Shown here: piece after piece, positions 1 to 11,900 of the stretch
Layout of the letters: every line of letters begins with the position of its first letter
How positions within the stretch are numbered: position 1 is the stretch's first letter
Source of the DNA: Apiotrichum sp. Y4204
Taxonomy: Eukaryota > Basidiomycota > Tremellomycetes > Trichosporonales > Trichosporonaceae
Assembly: GCA_025531455.1 (NCBI GenBank)
Contig: JAMYHL010000030.1
Location: 186,001-250,000 of the forward strand
Reading direction: 5' to 3'
DNA length: 64,000 nt
Notes under the pieces: generated by a model
Databases searched by the model: none
What the model was told of the DNA's origin: nothing
The model's input: the letters and a program-made list of their open reading frames with translations, nothing else
Translations under genes and position numbers: made by a program

Positions 1-1121
1 GTCTCAGTCTTTGGTTTCCTCGCCGCCGAAGAGCCGTTCGTCAGCGGAAACTTTGGGTTCAAGGACTGCTGGCTCGGCTTGCAGTGGGTGCGGGAGAACA
101 TTTCGAGCTTTGGTGGTATGTCCAGAATGAAGTTTCGCCGCTCACGCCAGGCGACCCGGATCAAATCCACCTCTCGGGGCTGAGTGGCGGCGCGCACGTC
201 GTCCACCAGCTGCTGCACTATGCCGCGAGGCGGGCGCCCGAGCGCGCGCCGTTCGTTACTGCATTGCTGCAGTCCAACGCGATCCTCGCGCCGCCTCTTA
301 CCCGCGCGGAGCGCGCAGACCAGTTCGCGGCGCTGTGTACCGAAGTAGGCATCGACCCCGCCTCGTCCTCTGCGCTGGACGAGCTGCGCGACACGGAGTC
401 TCACCCCACGGAGGAAATCATCGCCGCGGTAGAACGCATGGGACCCCTGTGCACCTTCCGCGGCGTCGCGTCCGATGATGGGTGGGTCGCCGCGGACCAG
501 ATGGAGTACCAGCGCACGCGGATGGGCGCCGACCTCGTCCTCGCGGGCGTTAAATGCGTGATTGCCGGCGACGTGCGTGACGAAGACCACTTCTACGCCG
601 GGTGCCACGACGTTCCCACCGCGGCTGACCTCGCGCCAAACGTCGCGCGGTACTACCCCGACTCTCTGGCCGCGGCCCTGCTGAATGCGTACCCTCCCCT
701 CTCACCATCAGCGCCTAGGGAGGAGTGCCAGGCCCGCCTCGGCCGCGTCCTTGCCGACGGACAGGTCCACCTCCCAATTCGCCTCTTGTGTGCGGACCTC
801 GCCCCCCTCCCGACTGTGCGGTATACCATTGACCTTGTCGCCGCTGCGCTGGGTACGGCCGGGAAGGCGACGCACGGCAGCGACCTCGCGATCCAGCATG
901 TCCGCTTCTCCGTGCTCTCCGAGGAGGAGGCGCACGCCGCGCTCCAGTGGCACAAGGAGATGTGCGCCGCCATCGAGCCGGCACTTACCCCCGGTGGAGG
1001 GTTTATCCAGCGGCCGCCGGAGCAGGTGCTCGCGCTCCAGGTCAGCGGGAAGACGGAGTGGATTGACGACGCGAGGTGGCCTGCGCTCCGGGCTGCAGAG
1101 GCCGCGGTGCGCGAGACGTAG
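1..1121 (+). CDS. Type-B carboxylesterase/lipase, C-terminal part (5' end outside window)
   Basis: Alpha/beta hydrolase of the carboxylesterase type B family; it would hydrolyse carboxylic esters, substrate unknown. The window opens inside the gene in frame 1 (VSVFGFLAAEE...GNFGFKD, then LGLQWVRENISSFGG), the region just before the nucleophile elbow in this family. A 35-nt intron (116-150, GTATGT...CAG) joins FGG to DPDQIHLSGLSGGAHVV. The nucleophile Ser therefore sits in G-L-S-G-G instead of the usual G-E-S-A-G. A catalytic-His candidate lies in the THGSDL motif near the C-terminus, matching the family's HG-[SA]-[DE]-[LI]. Stop is TAG at 1119-1121. Family assignment is solid; substrate and activity are not predictable. 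Confidence 0.8.
   Translation, partial: LSLWFPRRRRAVRQRKLWVQGLLARLAVGAGEHFELWWYVQNEVSPLTPGDPDQIHLSGLSGGAHVVHQLLHYAARRAPERAPFVTALLQSNAILAPPLTRAERADQFAALCTEVGIDPASSSALDELRDTESHPTEEIIAAVERMGPLCTFRGVASDDGWVAADQMEYQRTRMGADLVLAGVKCVIAGDVRDEDHFYAGCHDVPTAADLAPNVARYYPDSLAAALLNAYPPLSPSAPREECQARLGRVLADGQVHLPIRLLCADLAPLPTVRYTIDLVAAALGTAGKATHGSDLAIQHVRFSVLSEEEAHAALQWHKEMCAAIEPALTPGGGFIQRPPEQVLALQVSGKTEWIDDARWPALRAAEAAVRET
116..150 (+). other. 35-nt intron in the carboxylesterase gene
   Basis: GTATGT donor, CTCAC branch-like sequence, CAG acceptor. Removing it joins the FGG and DPDQIH blocks, which are contiguous in type-B esterases, so the splice is supported by homology. It is one of several 34-36 nt introns in the window. 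Confidence 0.75.
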
Positions 1122-1810
1122 ACGCAGATATATAACGAACATTCATAAGCGGACAGAAGAAGTGAACGACATGCATGACATGACATGAATAGAGATGGGA
1201 TCGATGGGAGCAATGCGTGCTGTCTTCTGAGGAGATGCCGCCCAGCCGGTGTCGGTCAGATACTGGTTACATACTCCCTGTCTGCCGGTCAGAACTTGTC
1301 GGCTCCAGTACTGCACAAGTGGCCTCAACACATCGATATTGCGGCTCCTCCAGGATTGACGGCACGACGACTCGAGATCCGGTGGAATAACCATTTCACC
1401 AAGGTTGCCCAAACTCTCTCCTCCGGAAGGCGGTACACCGCACTGCCGCACACACAGCGCCCTCCTGTTTTCATCCTCCCATTCGTGTTCTCTCCGCCGA
1501 CTGTCTAGAGCTCTAGAGTGTGCGATTGCTCTGGACGATCTGGACTGGTCCAGGTCTGCATGCACTGCAGGGTGTTGGGAGCAATATCGATTTCACCGCC
1601 GTGCGTTGTGCGGATGACGAAAACAGAAGTGCAAAAGCCAGATGCGCAGATGCGCAGATGCCGTGGGTGCCACGTTTCCCTCCACCGCTGGCTACAGCCG
1701 CAACGCCACGCCCTCACGACTCCTCACTTGCGATCACTCGACCTCTTCTCGAAACGCGTCGTCAACGCTTCACACTTTCTACTTTTCTTCACCACTATCC
1801 ATTCTCCACC
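1122..1810. other. Intergenic, esterase 3' side and SEC62 leader
   Basis: No supported gene. The last ~130 bases before 1811 are pyrimidine-rich (runs of CTC, TTCTTC and CACC) and end in a Kozak-like CTCCACC before the SEC62 ATG. This is the leader pattern seen at most genes here. Confidence 0.5.
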
Positions 1811-3110
1811 ATGGCACCCCCCGCCGACGCCACGTCCGTGCTGGATGCCCAGTGAGTGCAACACAGAGATAAGAGCTGACAGGCAGGAAAGCTGTGCGTA
1901 CAACCGACACACCGTAGCTCGAACCAGGAGCATTTACTGATTATTCAGGCGCCCGCAGAGCTCAAGGCCGTCGCCGAGTTCCTGCGCGGCAAGAACGGCC
2001 CCAAGGTCCGCCGCGGCGTGCTCAACGGCAAGCGCGTCGACTACTTTAAGGGTGGGCACAGCGCTTGGTGGTAAACATGAGCTTGGCTGACGCTCTGCAG
2101 GCAAGACGGCGGTGCGCGTCCTCCTTGGCCCGCAGTACCAGAAGCTCAAGAAGGTGCCGCCCGTCAAGGACGAGGCCGAGGCCGCGGCCCTCATGGCGCG
2201 CATGCTCCCCAGGTGAGCGGAATGGCCATTTGCGCGTGGACAATGTGCTGACGCTCTACTTTTTCTTCTATCGCCTCGTGTGTGTCTCTCGCGCATCATT
2301 ATGTCGTATCATATTCCGCTTCGTCTATTTCTCTCCCAGCGCTTTCTTCCTCCGCGTCGACCGCCCCGCAAACCAGAACACGAAGAGCGGCATGCCCAAG
2401 CAGCTGACCCTCGCGCCGCAGCAGAGCTTTGACCCAGCAGTGCACTATGCGTGGTTCTACGACGGCTCGCCCCTCTGGACCATTATCGGCGGCATTGCCA
2501 TGGTCGCCGTCATGCTCGCCGGTGTCATGTTCCCCCTCTGGCCCGTCAAGCTCCGTATCGGCGTGTGGTACCTCTCCGTCGGCGCCCTCGGCTTTGTCGG
2601 CGCGTTCATTGTCCTCGCTATCGTCCGCCTCATCTTCTGGTGCTTTACCAAGATCTTCATGGCAAAAGCCATCTGGATGTTCCCCAACCTCTTTGAGGAC
2701 GTTGGATTCGTGAGTAGCACCTAGGGCTTTATCTGGTTCTAGCCCCTCGCTTGCCGATCACGATCACCGCTGACACCCAGGTCGACTCGTTCATCCCCCT
2801 CTGGGCGTGGGACGAGCCCAAGAAGAAGAAGATGCGCAAGGTCGGCGAAAAGCGCCGCAAGGACAAGGGCGAAAAGGGCGAAAAGGCCTCGGCCTCGGGT
2901 CCTGCCGCTGCCGCCGCACTCTCCTCCGCTGCCCCCGGCTCGGGCCCCACTCCCGCCCAGGCCGCCGCGGAGGCTGCTGCTGCCCCCGCGCCCGCTGCCG
3001 CCGGCGACGAGTCTGCCGCGTCCCCCGTGACCGCCACCTCGTCTGCCCTCCCCGCCCCGACCGAGCTCCGCAGCAGGCAGGCCACCGTCGAGGAGGTCGA
3101 GGACGAGTAG
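1811..3110 (+). CDS. SEC62: Sec62, ER post-translational translocation subunit
   Basis: Subunit of the Sec61-Sec62-Sec63 complex that brings fully made precursor proteins into the ER. Five exons: MAPPADATSVLDA; a short exon joined in phase 2 after CCGTAG; the conserved block AVAEFLRGKNGPKVRRG followed by VDYFKG; KTAVRVLLGPQYQKLKK; then the membrane part. Two hydrophobic segments (about 2476-2550 and 2563-2660) with a short loop give the usual two-TM hairpin. The cytosolic tail starts DSFIPLWAWDEPKKKKMRK and continues into a Lys-rich then Ala/Pro-rich low-complexity end. The intron at 2213-2339 is unusually long for this region. Stop is TAG at 3108-3110. Confidence 0.9.
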
Positions 3111-3294
3111 ATTGCATGTAACCGATGCATTGATATGAGCATGAGGAGAGCCTCCGAGTGGTCTGCGGGATGCTGTTGTTCTGTAGCTCTTGATCCGCCC
3201 CCGCTCTCTATCTGTGCTTCTGGTTGCTGGCCACTGGTTTGCGTAATATACAGATGATGCAGAATAAATGCAGTCTAACCAAGGTAATCCTCCT

Positions 3295-5336
3295 TTACCA
3301 CGTCGAGTCCTCCTTCTCGTCGTGCTCGAGCTCATCATGCTCAAACTCGACCTCCATGTCGCCATTCGCCTCCCCGGCCTCCTCAAACACCTCGCCAGCC
3401 GCCTCGGCCGCAGCCCGCCTGCGCTCCTTCTCCTCCTCGGCGGCCTTTTTGGCTTTTTCAGCCTTGACATCCGCCGTCCACCCGCCGTTCGTCCCCGCCA
3501 GCCAGTCGGTAATGTACTGGCACCCAGAGGGATTCACCGGCCCGTCCGGCTCGCAAAAGTTGAACTGCGGGCAGCTGCCACACGAAATCTGGTTCTGGCC
3601 CAGCGGAATGACGAGCCGCCGTGTCGCGCGATACACCACCGCCTGGTCCGAGAGGTCGATGAGCGTCTGTCGCCCGTCGGCAGCGAAAAACGGGTTCGAG
3701 CTAATCCCCATCGTCCCGGCCGGCCGGTACTCGCCGTTGCCTTCCGCCAAGTCGTCGGACATGACGGAGGAGACGTCCGAGTCCGAATCGGAATCAGAGT
3801 CCGAGGACGAGTCGGAGGAGGATGAAGAGGAAGACGTGTCGGAATCAGAGCCCGAGCCCGAGTCAGAGTCCGAGTCCGCGGCGCGGCGCTTGCGTTTGGA
3901 CTTTGACTTTTTGACGTCGTCGATTGCGCGCAGCTCGTCGTCTGAAGCATCGTCGTCGCTGTCAATCACGCGCTGGATGTCAGCTCGGGATTACTTCAAA
4001 GAGCTCACCTTCTTCCGCTTCTCCTTTTCCTTGCGCTTGCGCTCCTTGTCCTTTTCTTTCCGCTTGCGTTCCTTCTCGCGCTCCTTCTCCTTGCGCTTGC
4101 GCTCCTTGTCCTTCTCCTTGCGCTTCCGCTCCCGCTCCTTTTCCCGTTCCCGGCGCCGCTGCTCCCGCTTCCGCTCCTTAATCTTCGCCTTGGCCTTCTC
4201 CTTATCCTTGCGTTCCCGTCGGTCGCGCTCTTTCGGATCCAGGTCGTCGTACGCGCTCTTGTGCCGCTTCGTCACCGGCTCGTCGTCTTCGGACTCGGAC
4301 TCGAATGCCGGCTCGACAGACACGCCACCGAGCGGCTTGATTGCCTCGATCAGGCCGTCCAGCTCCAGCGCGCGGCAGATCTCCATCACGTTCTTCACGG
4401 TCAGCTTTGCCGTCGTGACCCTGTTCTTCATGATGTGCGATAGCAGCTCCTGTGGTGTCGGCAGTGCCGGCGTCTTCGACACGGGGTTGATCGGGTTCGG
4501 GCACAGTGCGGAGATGGCGTCCTTGTTCTTCGGCACAGGGAAGGTCTGAGGTCAGGTTACGATTACACTGGCGAACACCTACCTTGTGCTGGACGTATTT
4601 GAACACCACCATGCGCAGCGAGTCGACAAACACAGAGTCGTACTCCTTGCTCTCGTCGAACCAGATGCCACCCGCAATGTCCTCGGGCGGTTTCAAGTGT
4701 GCGAGGATGTACAGCGGCATCGTGGGAGCCTGGGATTAGTTTGTGATTTCTCATACACACCTCATCGCACTCACATTGACGCTCTTGAACGTCTTGATGA
4801 GCTGGCTCTTCTCGAGCGCCTCTAGTGCCTTGAACACCAGCGGACGCGTCAACAGCTCCGTGCTGACTTGGTTGGCAATGGCAGGACGCGAGATACCTGC
4901 ATGTCAGCTCCGCAAGAAGTCACAGCTACACACCCTTGTTGCCCGCCTTGTCGATGATACTGAGCACATACTGCTGCTCCTCGGTTAGAGTGTTTTGCCT
5001 GCTGTGAGCTAACTACATTGGGCATGGTTTAGCTCACCTCTTAGCATCCTCCACCGCAACAGCATGGAAGACAAGCACTTCGTCCTTGCCCTTTGCGGCA
5101 GTGAACAGTTTCTGGCATCAGCTCATATCCTGCAACGAGGTACGCACCAAGCGGAGGATATTGTTGATAGAGCTGTTCATCTCCTTTTTCGAGAGCCCCG
5201 GAATCGCAGCCTCAATCTGCGCCAAGGTCATGGCCTATTCTGTCAGCACAACTCGCCATCCGGAGCTCACCTTCCTCTTGGAGGCCATGACCTTGTTGTA
5301 CACCTTCTGCTCGGTGCTGGAGAGCGTCGCGGACAT
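3295..5336 (-). CDS. RPC34: RNA polymerase III subunit RPC6/Rpc34 with large charged insertion
   Basis: Winged-helix subunit of the Pol III RPC3-RPC6-RPC7 subcomplex, used for TFIIIB contact and promoter opening. ATG at 5334-5336 (MSATLSSTEQKVYNKV). Several short-intron exons encode winged helices 1 and 2, then a block containing DIAGGIWFDESKEYDSVFVD, which matches the family's GGAWYSD...FVEVL signature, then winged helix 3 (TPQELLSHIMKNRVTTAKLT). Near the C-terminus is the cysteine set C-x2-C-x5-C-x10-C (CGSCPQFNFC... SGC), the known Fe-S cluster motif, followed by YITDWL. Between winged helix 3 and the Fe-S motif lie about 200 extra residues: a Lys/Glu/Arg repeat tract, a 36-nt intron, then Asp/Ser runs. 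A further acidic tail follows the Fe-S motif. I estimate ~560 residues against about 316 in human and yeast. Stop at 3295-3297. Confidence 0.9.
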
Positions 5337-5926
5337 GGCGGCGATGTGGCGGCGTGCGGCGATGCGGCGGTGCCTCCCGGCGGTATAGTGGGGCCAAACT
5401 CCTGCGGCGCGGAGGAGAATGGGATAGAGGCCAAAGAGGCGCGCTAGATGTGTGTGGTGGTGAGCAGAAGTGACGGGAAGACGAGCTCGCTGTGAGCGAT
5501 GGGATGGAGAGAGCAGAGCGAGGTGAGATATTTTGAGTAGGGAGATCTGAAATCCTCAGCCTCACAGTGGCGGACTACAGGGTGCGGAATTGTTTTATGA
5601 CGTGTATATTTCCTCTCCACTGTACGGTGACACGCTTATCAGCACAATGACAATGACGCTTGTGGTCGCGAGCCGACCGAGCGCTGTCTCTGGATGCTTG
5701 AGATGCAGGATGGAGGAGCGGAATGGCCGGAATCGTGACCTCAAATCCATACTTCCCCGTACTTGTCCATCAACACCACTCCCTCATCCCATTCACTCCC
5801 AACGCACGCTCGGCACCGCCTCACACCGCCGACACCCGCCCCCAGCCCCACCCGTTCCCCCGCCGTCCGCCACCCGCTAGACGCCCGCCGCGCGAGACAC
5901 CGGGGCCGACGGCCCATGCCCCCGCG
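5337..5926. promoter_or_regulatory. Shared divergent promoter region of RPC34 and TOR
   Basis: RPC34 is read leftwards from 5336 and TOR rightwards from 5927, so this 590-bp interval must serve both. The TOR side (about 5760-5900) is C-rich and Pro-codon-like. An upstream ATG at 5916 opens a 4-codon reading frame that ends on the TOR start codon. I saw no convincing TATA box. Confidence 0.55.
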
Positions 5927-5930
5927 ATGA
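5916..5930 (+). promoter_or_regulatory. Minimal uORF overlapping the TOR start codon (ATGA)
   Basis: ATG CCC CCG CGA TGA encodes M-P-P-R-stop. Its TGA (5928-5930) overlaps the TOR ATG (5927-5929). If the transcript starts upstream of 5916, scanning ribosomes meet this uORF first and finish exactly at the TOR start. Its presence is directly visible; its function is inferred. Confidence 0.5.
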
Positions 5931-8900
5931 CGTCCCAGTCCGATGTGCTGGACAACATATTCTCCCGCCTAGGGAGCAAGTGAGCTTACAGGTCTTGATA
6001 TGGTTAGCTGACAGCAGGGTGGACGATGTGCGCACCCAGGCTGCGATAGATCTCAAAAACTATGTGCGTGTGGATATGTGGATGCCCAGTACCACAACAC
6101 AACCCGCGACTCGCGGAACTGACCCCAGATCAACTCGTACAGCCAAGAGTTCCCCGGCGACGACTCGCGGAAGAACGTGTACAAGGATGTGTTCCACCGG
6201 ACGTTTGAGCTCACGAGGAGCAACTATGCGAACGAGAAGCTCGGCGCCATCAGCGCCATTGGTGAGCTGCCGTTATTGAGTGGAAGCTCACAACCAGATA
6301 TAATGCTACAACCGACCAACGAGGACTCGCCTGACCGCGCGCTGCAGAACAACATCCGTCTATATGGATGTAGGTTGCGTGCAGCCGACTGTGCTGACTC
6401 TAGACCTCCGTCCGCTGCTCACGTACCCCGACTCGAAAGTGATGATAGACGCCGCCAAGGTCGTCGGCAACATGGTGCAGATCGCTGGTGTAAACCTCGG
6501 CGAATCATTCTTCACAAAAGAGGTTGGACAGGCGCTCCAGATGATTGACGGTGCGTGCACTCCTTTAGCTTAACCAGCACGACATTCGCTGACATGTCAG
6601 ATTCACGACAAGAGGTCGGACGGTTCAGCGCAGTGCTCCTCCTGCACCAGTTTGCCATCAACGCACCTGGTCTCTTCCATCCCTTCGTCCCGCGCGTTCT
6701 GGATAAGATTTGGGCCCCGTTGCGAGACAGCAGAGTAAGCTTGACTGTGTGTCTCGAAGCTGACACCAGACCATGGTCCGAGAGCGCGCATCAATGCTGC
6801 TCTCCGCGTGTCTGGACATCATCAAGACGCGTGAGCGCTCGAGTAGCGAGATCTATAGGGCAATATTCGAGGAGGCGAAGAGCGGGCTGCTAAAGGCCAA
6901 TTCCGTCGACACGATCCTCGGCTCCCTCCTCGCCTTCTCTTCCATGCTACAGAACCAGCACATCGTGAGCCGCAGCACTGCCCCACGCTGACCCCAGTCC
7001 ATGAGCGAGTTTTACCGCTCCATTTGCGAGATCACTCTGAAGTACCGCGACAGCAAGGACACTGTGATCCGCAAGGCTGTCATCACCCTCATCCCCATCA
7101 TGGCCACCTACGACAGCGACGAGTTCGAGGTACACTACCTGCACCGCAGTATGGCGTATCTCTTGCAGGCGTTGCAAAAGCCGTCCGATCGCGACATTGC
7201 GTACGTCGCGCTCGGTCACTTATCGGTCCAGCTTGCGTCCAAGATGCGCCCGTTCATTGACGACATTGTGAAGATTATCAAGGAACACCTCAAGATGAGG
7301 GGGAGGAAGAACGCCCCAGTCGAGGCGCCAATCTTCCAATGTCTCGCCATGCTCACGACTGCCGTGGGGCCCATGCTCTCTCGCCAGATGCACGACATAC
7401 TGGATCTCATGTTCCCATGGGGTCTGACCGACGCGCTGTATCACGCCCTTCAGACAATCGCCGACCAGATCCCGCCCCTCCACCGCACCATACAAGGTGA
7501 GACACCCATGCGATCCAAGCTCCTAACCTCCAGACCGTCTGCTCGAGAACCTCTCGATTATATTGACGGGCCACTCGTTCCGTCCTCTCGGCGCGCCTGC
7601 GTCGCGCGGAAAGCCGACAGACATCACCCGTGACACAATTGTGCAGGCGTCCGGTGGTGGACACTCGCCGGAGACGATCGCGCTCGCTCTGAAGGTGCTC
7701 GGCAATTTTGACTTTGGCGCCCACAGCCTGAATGAGTTTGTTCGTGAGGCGGCGCTTCCGTATCTGGAGCACGACAGTGTCGAGGTCCGTAAGGAGGCGG
7801 TCCTCGCATCAACGCAACTGTTTATCAACGACCCCATCTGCCACCAGACCAGCGCCCACTCCATTGAGATTGTAAACGACGTGCTCGAAAAGCTTCTCAC
7901 CGTCGGCATCACCGACCAGAACGTCTCCATCCGCCAGGCAGTCCTCGAAAACCTGAATGAGAAGTTTGATCGTCACCTCGCCCAGGCGGAGGACATTCGA
8001 TGCCTGTTCGTCGCCCTGAACGACGAGGAGTTTAAGATCAGGGAGCTCGCAATCGGCATCATTGGGCGTCTCGCGCACCACAACCCGGCCTATGTCATGC
8101 CGTCGTTGCGCAAGTCGCTTATCAACCTCATCACGGAGCTGGAATACTCTACCAACAACAAGCAGAAGGAGGAGAGTGCCCGACTCTTGTGTCTCCTGAT
8201 TGGCGCTTCGGCAAGCCTGGTCAAATCGTACGCGTCGACTATTTTGGCAGTCATCCTCCGCATCGCCAAGGCACCCGGAACACCAAATCCTGTCACTGCG
8301 TCGTGTGTGACTTGTATTGGTGAGCTGGCGCGCGTCGCCGGCGAGGAGCTCGTGCCGGATGTGAAGAGCATCCTCGACCTGTTGATTGAGATGCTCGACG
8401 ACCCGGCTTCCACAACCAAGCGCAACGCCGCGCTCAAGGCACTGGGCCAGGTCGTGTCGAACACCGGCGAGGTTATTGTCCCATATCTTCAGCACCCTAA
8501 TCTGTTACCGATCATCTTCCGTCTTCTGCGGAGTGAAACCTCCCAGCTCATCCGCATGGAGGCGATCCGAACAATGGGTATGCTTGGTGCGCTCGACCCG
8601 TTCAAGCACAAGCTGCTCCAGCAGGTGTCTGATGACCCTAACGCTGAGGCTTCTGGGCCGCGACCGACCGACATCACTTTGCTGATGAACACTGCTGGAC
8701 CGTCCAACGATGAGTACTACCAGACAGTCGTCATCAATGCCCTGGTGAACGTTCTCAACGACGCGAACATGAAGGAGCACCACTACGATGCCATCAACTC
8801 GGTGATGCTTATCTTCAGGACACAGCGTCTCAAATGTGTCGGCTTCTTGCCCCAGATCTTGCCGGCGTTCCTCAATGTCATCCGCCTTGGCAGTCGCGAC

Positions 8901-11900
8901 TCGCAGGATGTTTTTCTCAAACAGCTTGCTCAGCTCATCAAGATTGTGCGGCAACATATTCGCAACTACCTCAACGATGTGTTTGCCCTCGTGCATGACT
9001 TCTGGGACCCCAACTCGTCCCTCCAGACCACGATCATCTCGCTCGTCGAGGAAATTGCCCGTGCTGTCGAGGGCGAGTTCAAGGCGTATCTCCCGCAACT
9101 GCTGCAGCAGATCCTGCGGTCGTTTGACGGTGACCTCTCCGCAAGGCATCTCTCAGATCAGCATCTCGACACGCTCAAACACATTCTCCGTGCGTTCCAG
9201 GTGTTTGGATCGAGCATCGAGGACTACCTCCACCTTGTGTTGCCGGTCATTATCCGCAGCTTCGAGACGCCTGCAACGAGGACTGAGCTGCGCAAGACTG
9301 CACTGGTGACCACTGCCGAGCTCTGCCGTACGGTCAACTTTAGCGACCATGCGTCACAGATTATCCACCCGCTGGTGCGCACCCTCAGCACAAGCGATAT
9401 CGAGCTACGCGACGCTGCGATGGAGACGCTCTGCGTGCTGGTGCTTCAATTCGGCACTGACTACGCCATATTCATCCCCATGGTAAACAAGGCGCTGCTC
9501 GAGAACAAGATCGTGTGGCCCATGTACGACAGCCTCGTCACCAAGCTGCTCAATCGCGAGCGCTTGCCACCGGATCTCGGCCCTGTGATGCAGTATGCTG
9601 CTGACCCGGCCGTTGAGGCCGCAGCTGCCGAGCAGGGCAAGCTTCCCGTAAACCAGATGTCGCTCAAGGCCACATGGGACTGCTCGAACGTTACGTCGCG
9701 AAAGGAGTGGCTCGAATGGCTGAAAAAGCTCGGTGTCGACCTGATGCGAGAATCACCATCGCAGGCCATCCGTGCTTGTGGCAAGCTCGCCGATCAGCAC
9801 ACAACCTTTGCTCGCGAGCTGTTCAACGTCGCCTTTGTGTCGTGCTGGACCGAGCTGTACGACAGCTACCAGGAGGACCTTGTGCACAACCTCGAGATGG
9901 CGCTGACCAACCCCGGTGTGCCATCCGAGGTGGTCAACGCCATTCTCAACCTCGCCGAGTTTATGGAGCACGACGACAAGGCGCTTTCCATCGAGCCGCG
10001 TTTACTCGGCGACTACGCCACCGCGTTCCACGCGTATGCCAAGGCGCTGCACTACAAGGAGCAGGAGTTCTTTGTCGACGCGTCCACATCCGTCGTCGAA
10101 GATCTCATCAGTGTAAACCAAAAGCTGCAGCAGAGCGACGCCGCATGGGGCATGCTCGAGTATGCGCAGAACAACCTCCACATGACACACGAGGTGCTGT
10201 GGTACGAAAAGCTCGGTCGTTGGGAGGAGGCGCTCCAGGTATGGAATGCGCGTGCTCTGGACCCCGACACGACCTTCGACGAGCATGCCATCACGATGGG
10301 TAAGCTGCAGGCTCTGCACGCGCTCGGAGAGTGGGAGGAGCTCTCGGAGTGTGTCCAGATTCGCTGGCCGAACGCCGCTGCGGACGAGAAGAAGCAGATT
10401 GCGCCACTCGGCGCTGCAGCCAGCTGGGCCCTGTACCAGTGGGACCTGATGGACGACTACATCTCAGCCATGAAGAGCGACTCGGCAGACCGCAATTTCT
10501 TCAAGTCAATTCTTGCTGTGCATCGCAACCAGTTCAGCTCAGCAATCCGCCATATCGTCAAGGCCCGCGAGCGCCTCGACGCCGAGCTCACGACACTCAC
10601 TGGCGAGAGCTACGGGCGCGCTTACGACGTCATCGTCCGTGTACAGATGCTCTCGGAACTGGAGGAGATCATCTCGTACAAGGATCACGCGGACCAGCCC
10701 GAGCGGCAAGCCACCCAGCGCCAGACCTGGCAGAAGCGTTTGGCAGGATGCCAGCGCGATGTGGAAGTCTGGCAGCGTATTCTCCAGCTCCGATCCCTCG
10801 TGCTCACGCCAAACGAGGACATGAACACGTGGATTGACTTTGCCGACCTCTGTCGCGACTCGGACCGCCTCAACCTGGCCGAGAAGACCCTTACCTCGCT
10901 CGTCGGCAGCTCGTGCAGCAACCTCGACGCTGAGAGCCGGTCGCGCGCACCGCCGCCGATCGTGTTCGCCTACTATCGTCTCAAATGGGCGCAGGCGGCG
11001 GCCAACAACTCGCGCGAGGACCGTCTCGAGACCCTCGGCTACCTGCGAGAGTTTACTACTTCGCTCAGCGACGACATGGGTCTCGGCGCGCGCGACGCGC
11101 AGGACCGCCTCATCCTCCCCGACGCAAAGCTGTACGGCGAGTATGTAGAGCTGCTTGCCAGGTGCCACGTCGAGCTCGGCAAGTGGCAGGCGAGCATAAG
11201 CGAGAGTGGATACACTGTGAGTACGGCTGTGTGACAGCAGAAACTGATTCCAGTCGGACCCGTCCGCAGTCCTGAACGACTACTCGCTGGCAACCCAGCT
11301 CGATCCCGGATGGTACCAGGCATGGCACACATGGGCGCTGGCCAACTTCGATGTCATCACGGCACTGGAGGTGTCGCAGCAGGGTCTGTTGTCGGCTCAT
11401 TTTACGACGTACATTATCCCCGCTGTGGAAGGCTTCCTGCGGTCAATCGCGCTATCGCCGGGTAACTCGCTGCAGGACACGCTGCGTCTTCTCACGCTCT
11501 GGTTCACGTATGGCTATCAGCACGGCGTCAACCAGGCCATTTCGCAGGGCATGGCGACTGTCAACATTGATGTGTGGCTCGAGGTCATTCCGCAGATCAT
11601 CGCGCGTATCCAGACGCCGCGACAAACTATCCAGCAGCTCATCGTGCGCCTCCTGCACGACATTGGTCGCGCACACCCGCAGGCCCTCATCTATCCTCTC
11701 ACTGTCGCCTCCAAGTCCAATGTTGCCAGTCGCAAGGCCGTCGCCCAGGGTATCATGGCCAAGATGCGCGAACATGCGGCCACGATTGTCGATCAGGTGA
11801 GTAGCTATCTCGCCCTCCCGGACTCAGCTAACGACAGGCCGAACTGGTCAGCACGGAACTCATCCGTGCTGCTATTTTGTGGCACGAGCAGTGGCACGAG

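Noticed and set aside
3224..4549. 441-codon plus-strand open frame
   Set aside because: Antisense shadow of RPC34; its Ser-rich content mirrors the charged repeats of the real gene, and homology supports the minus strand.
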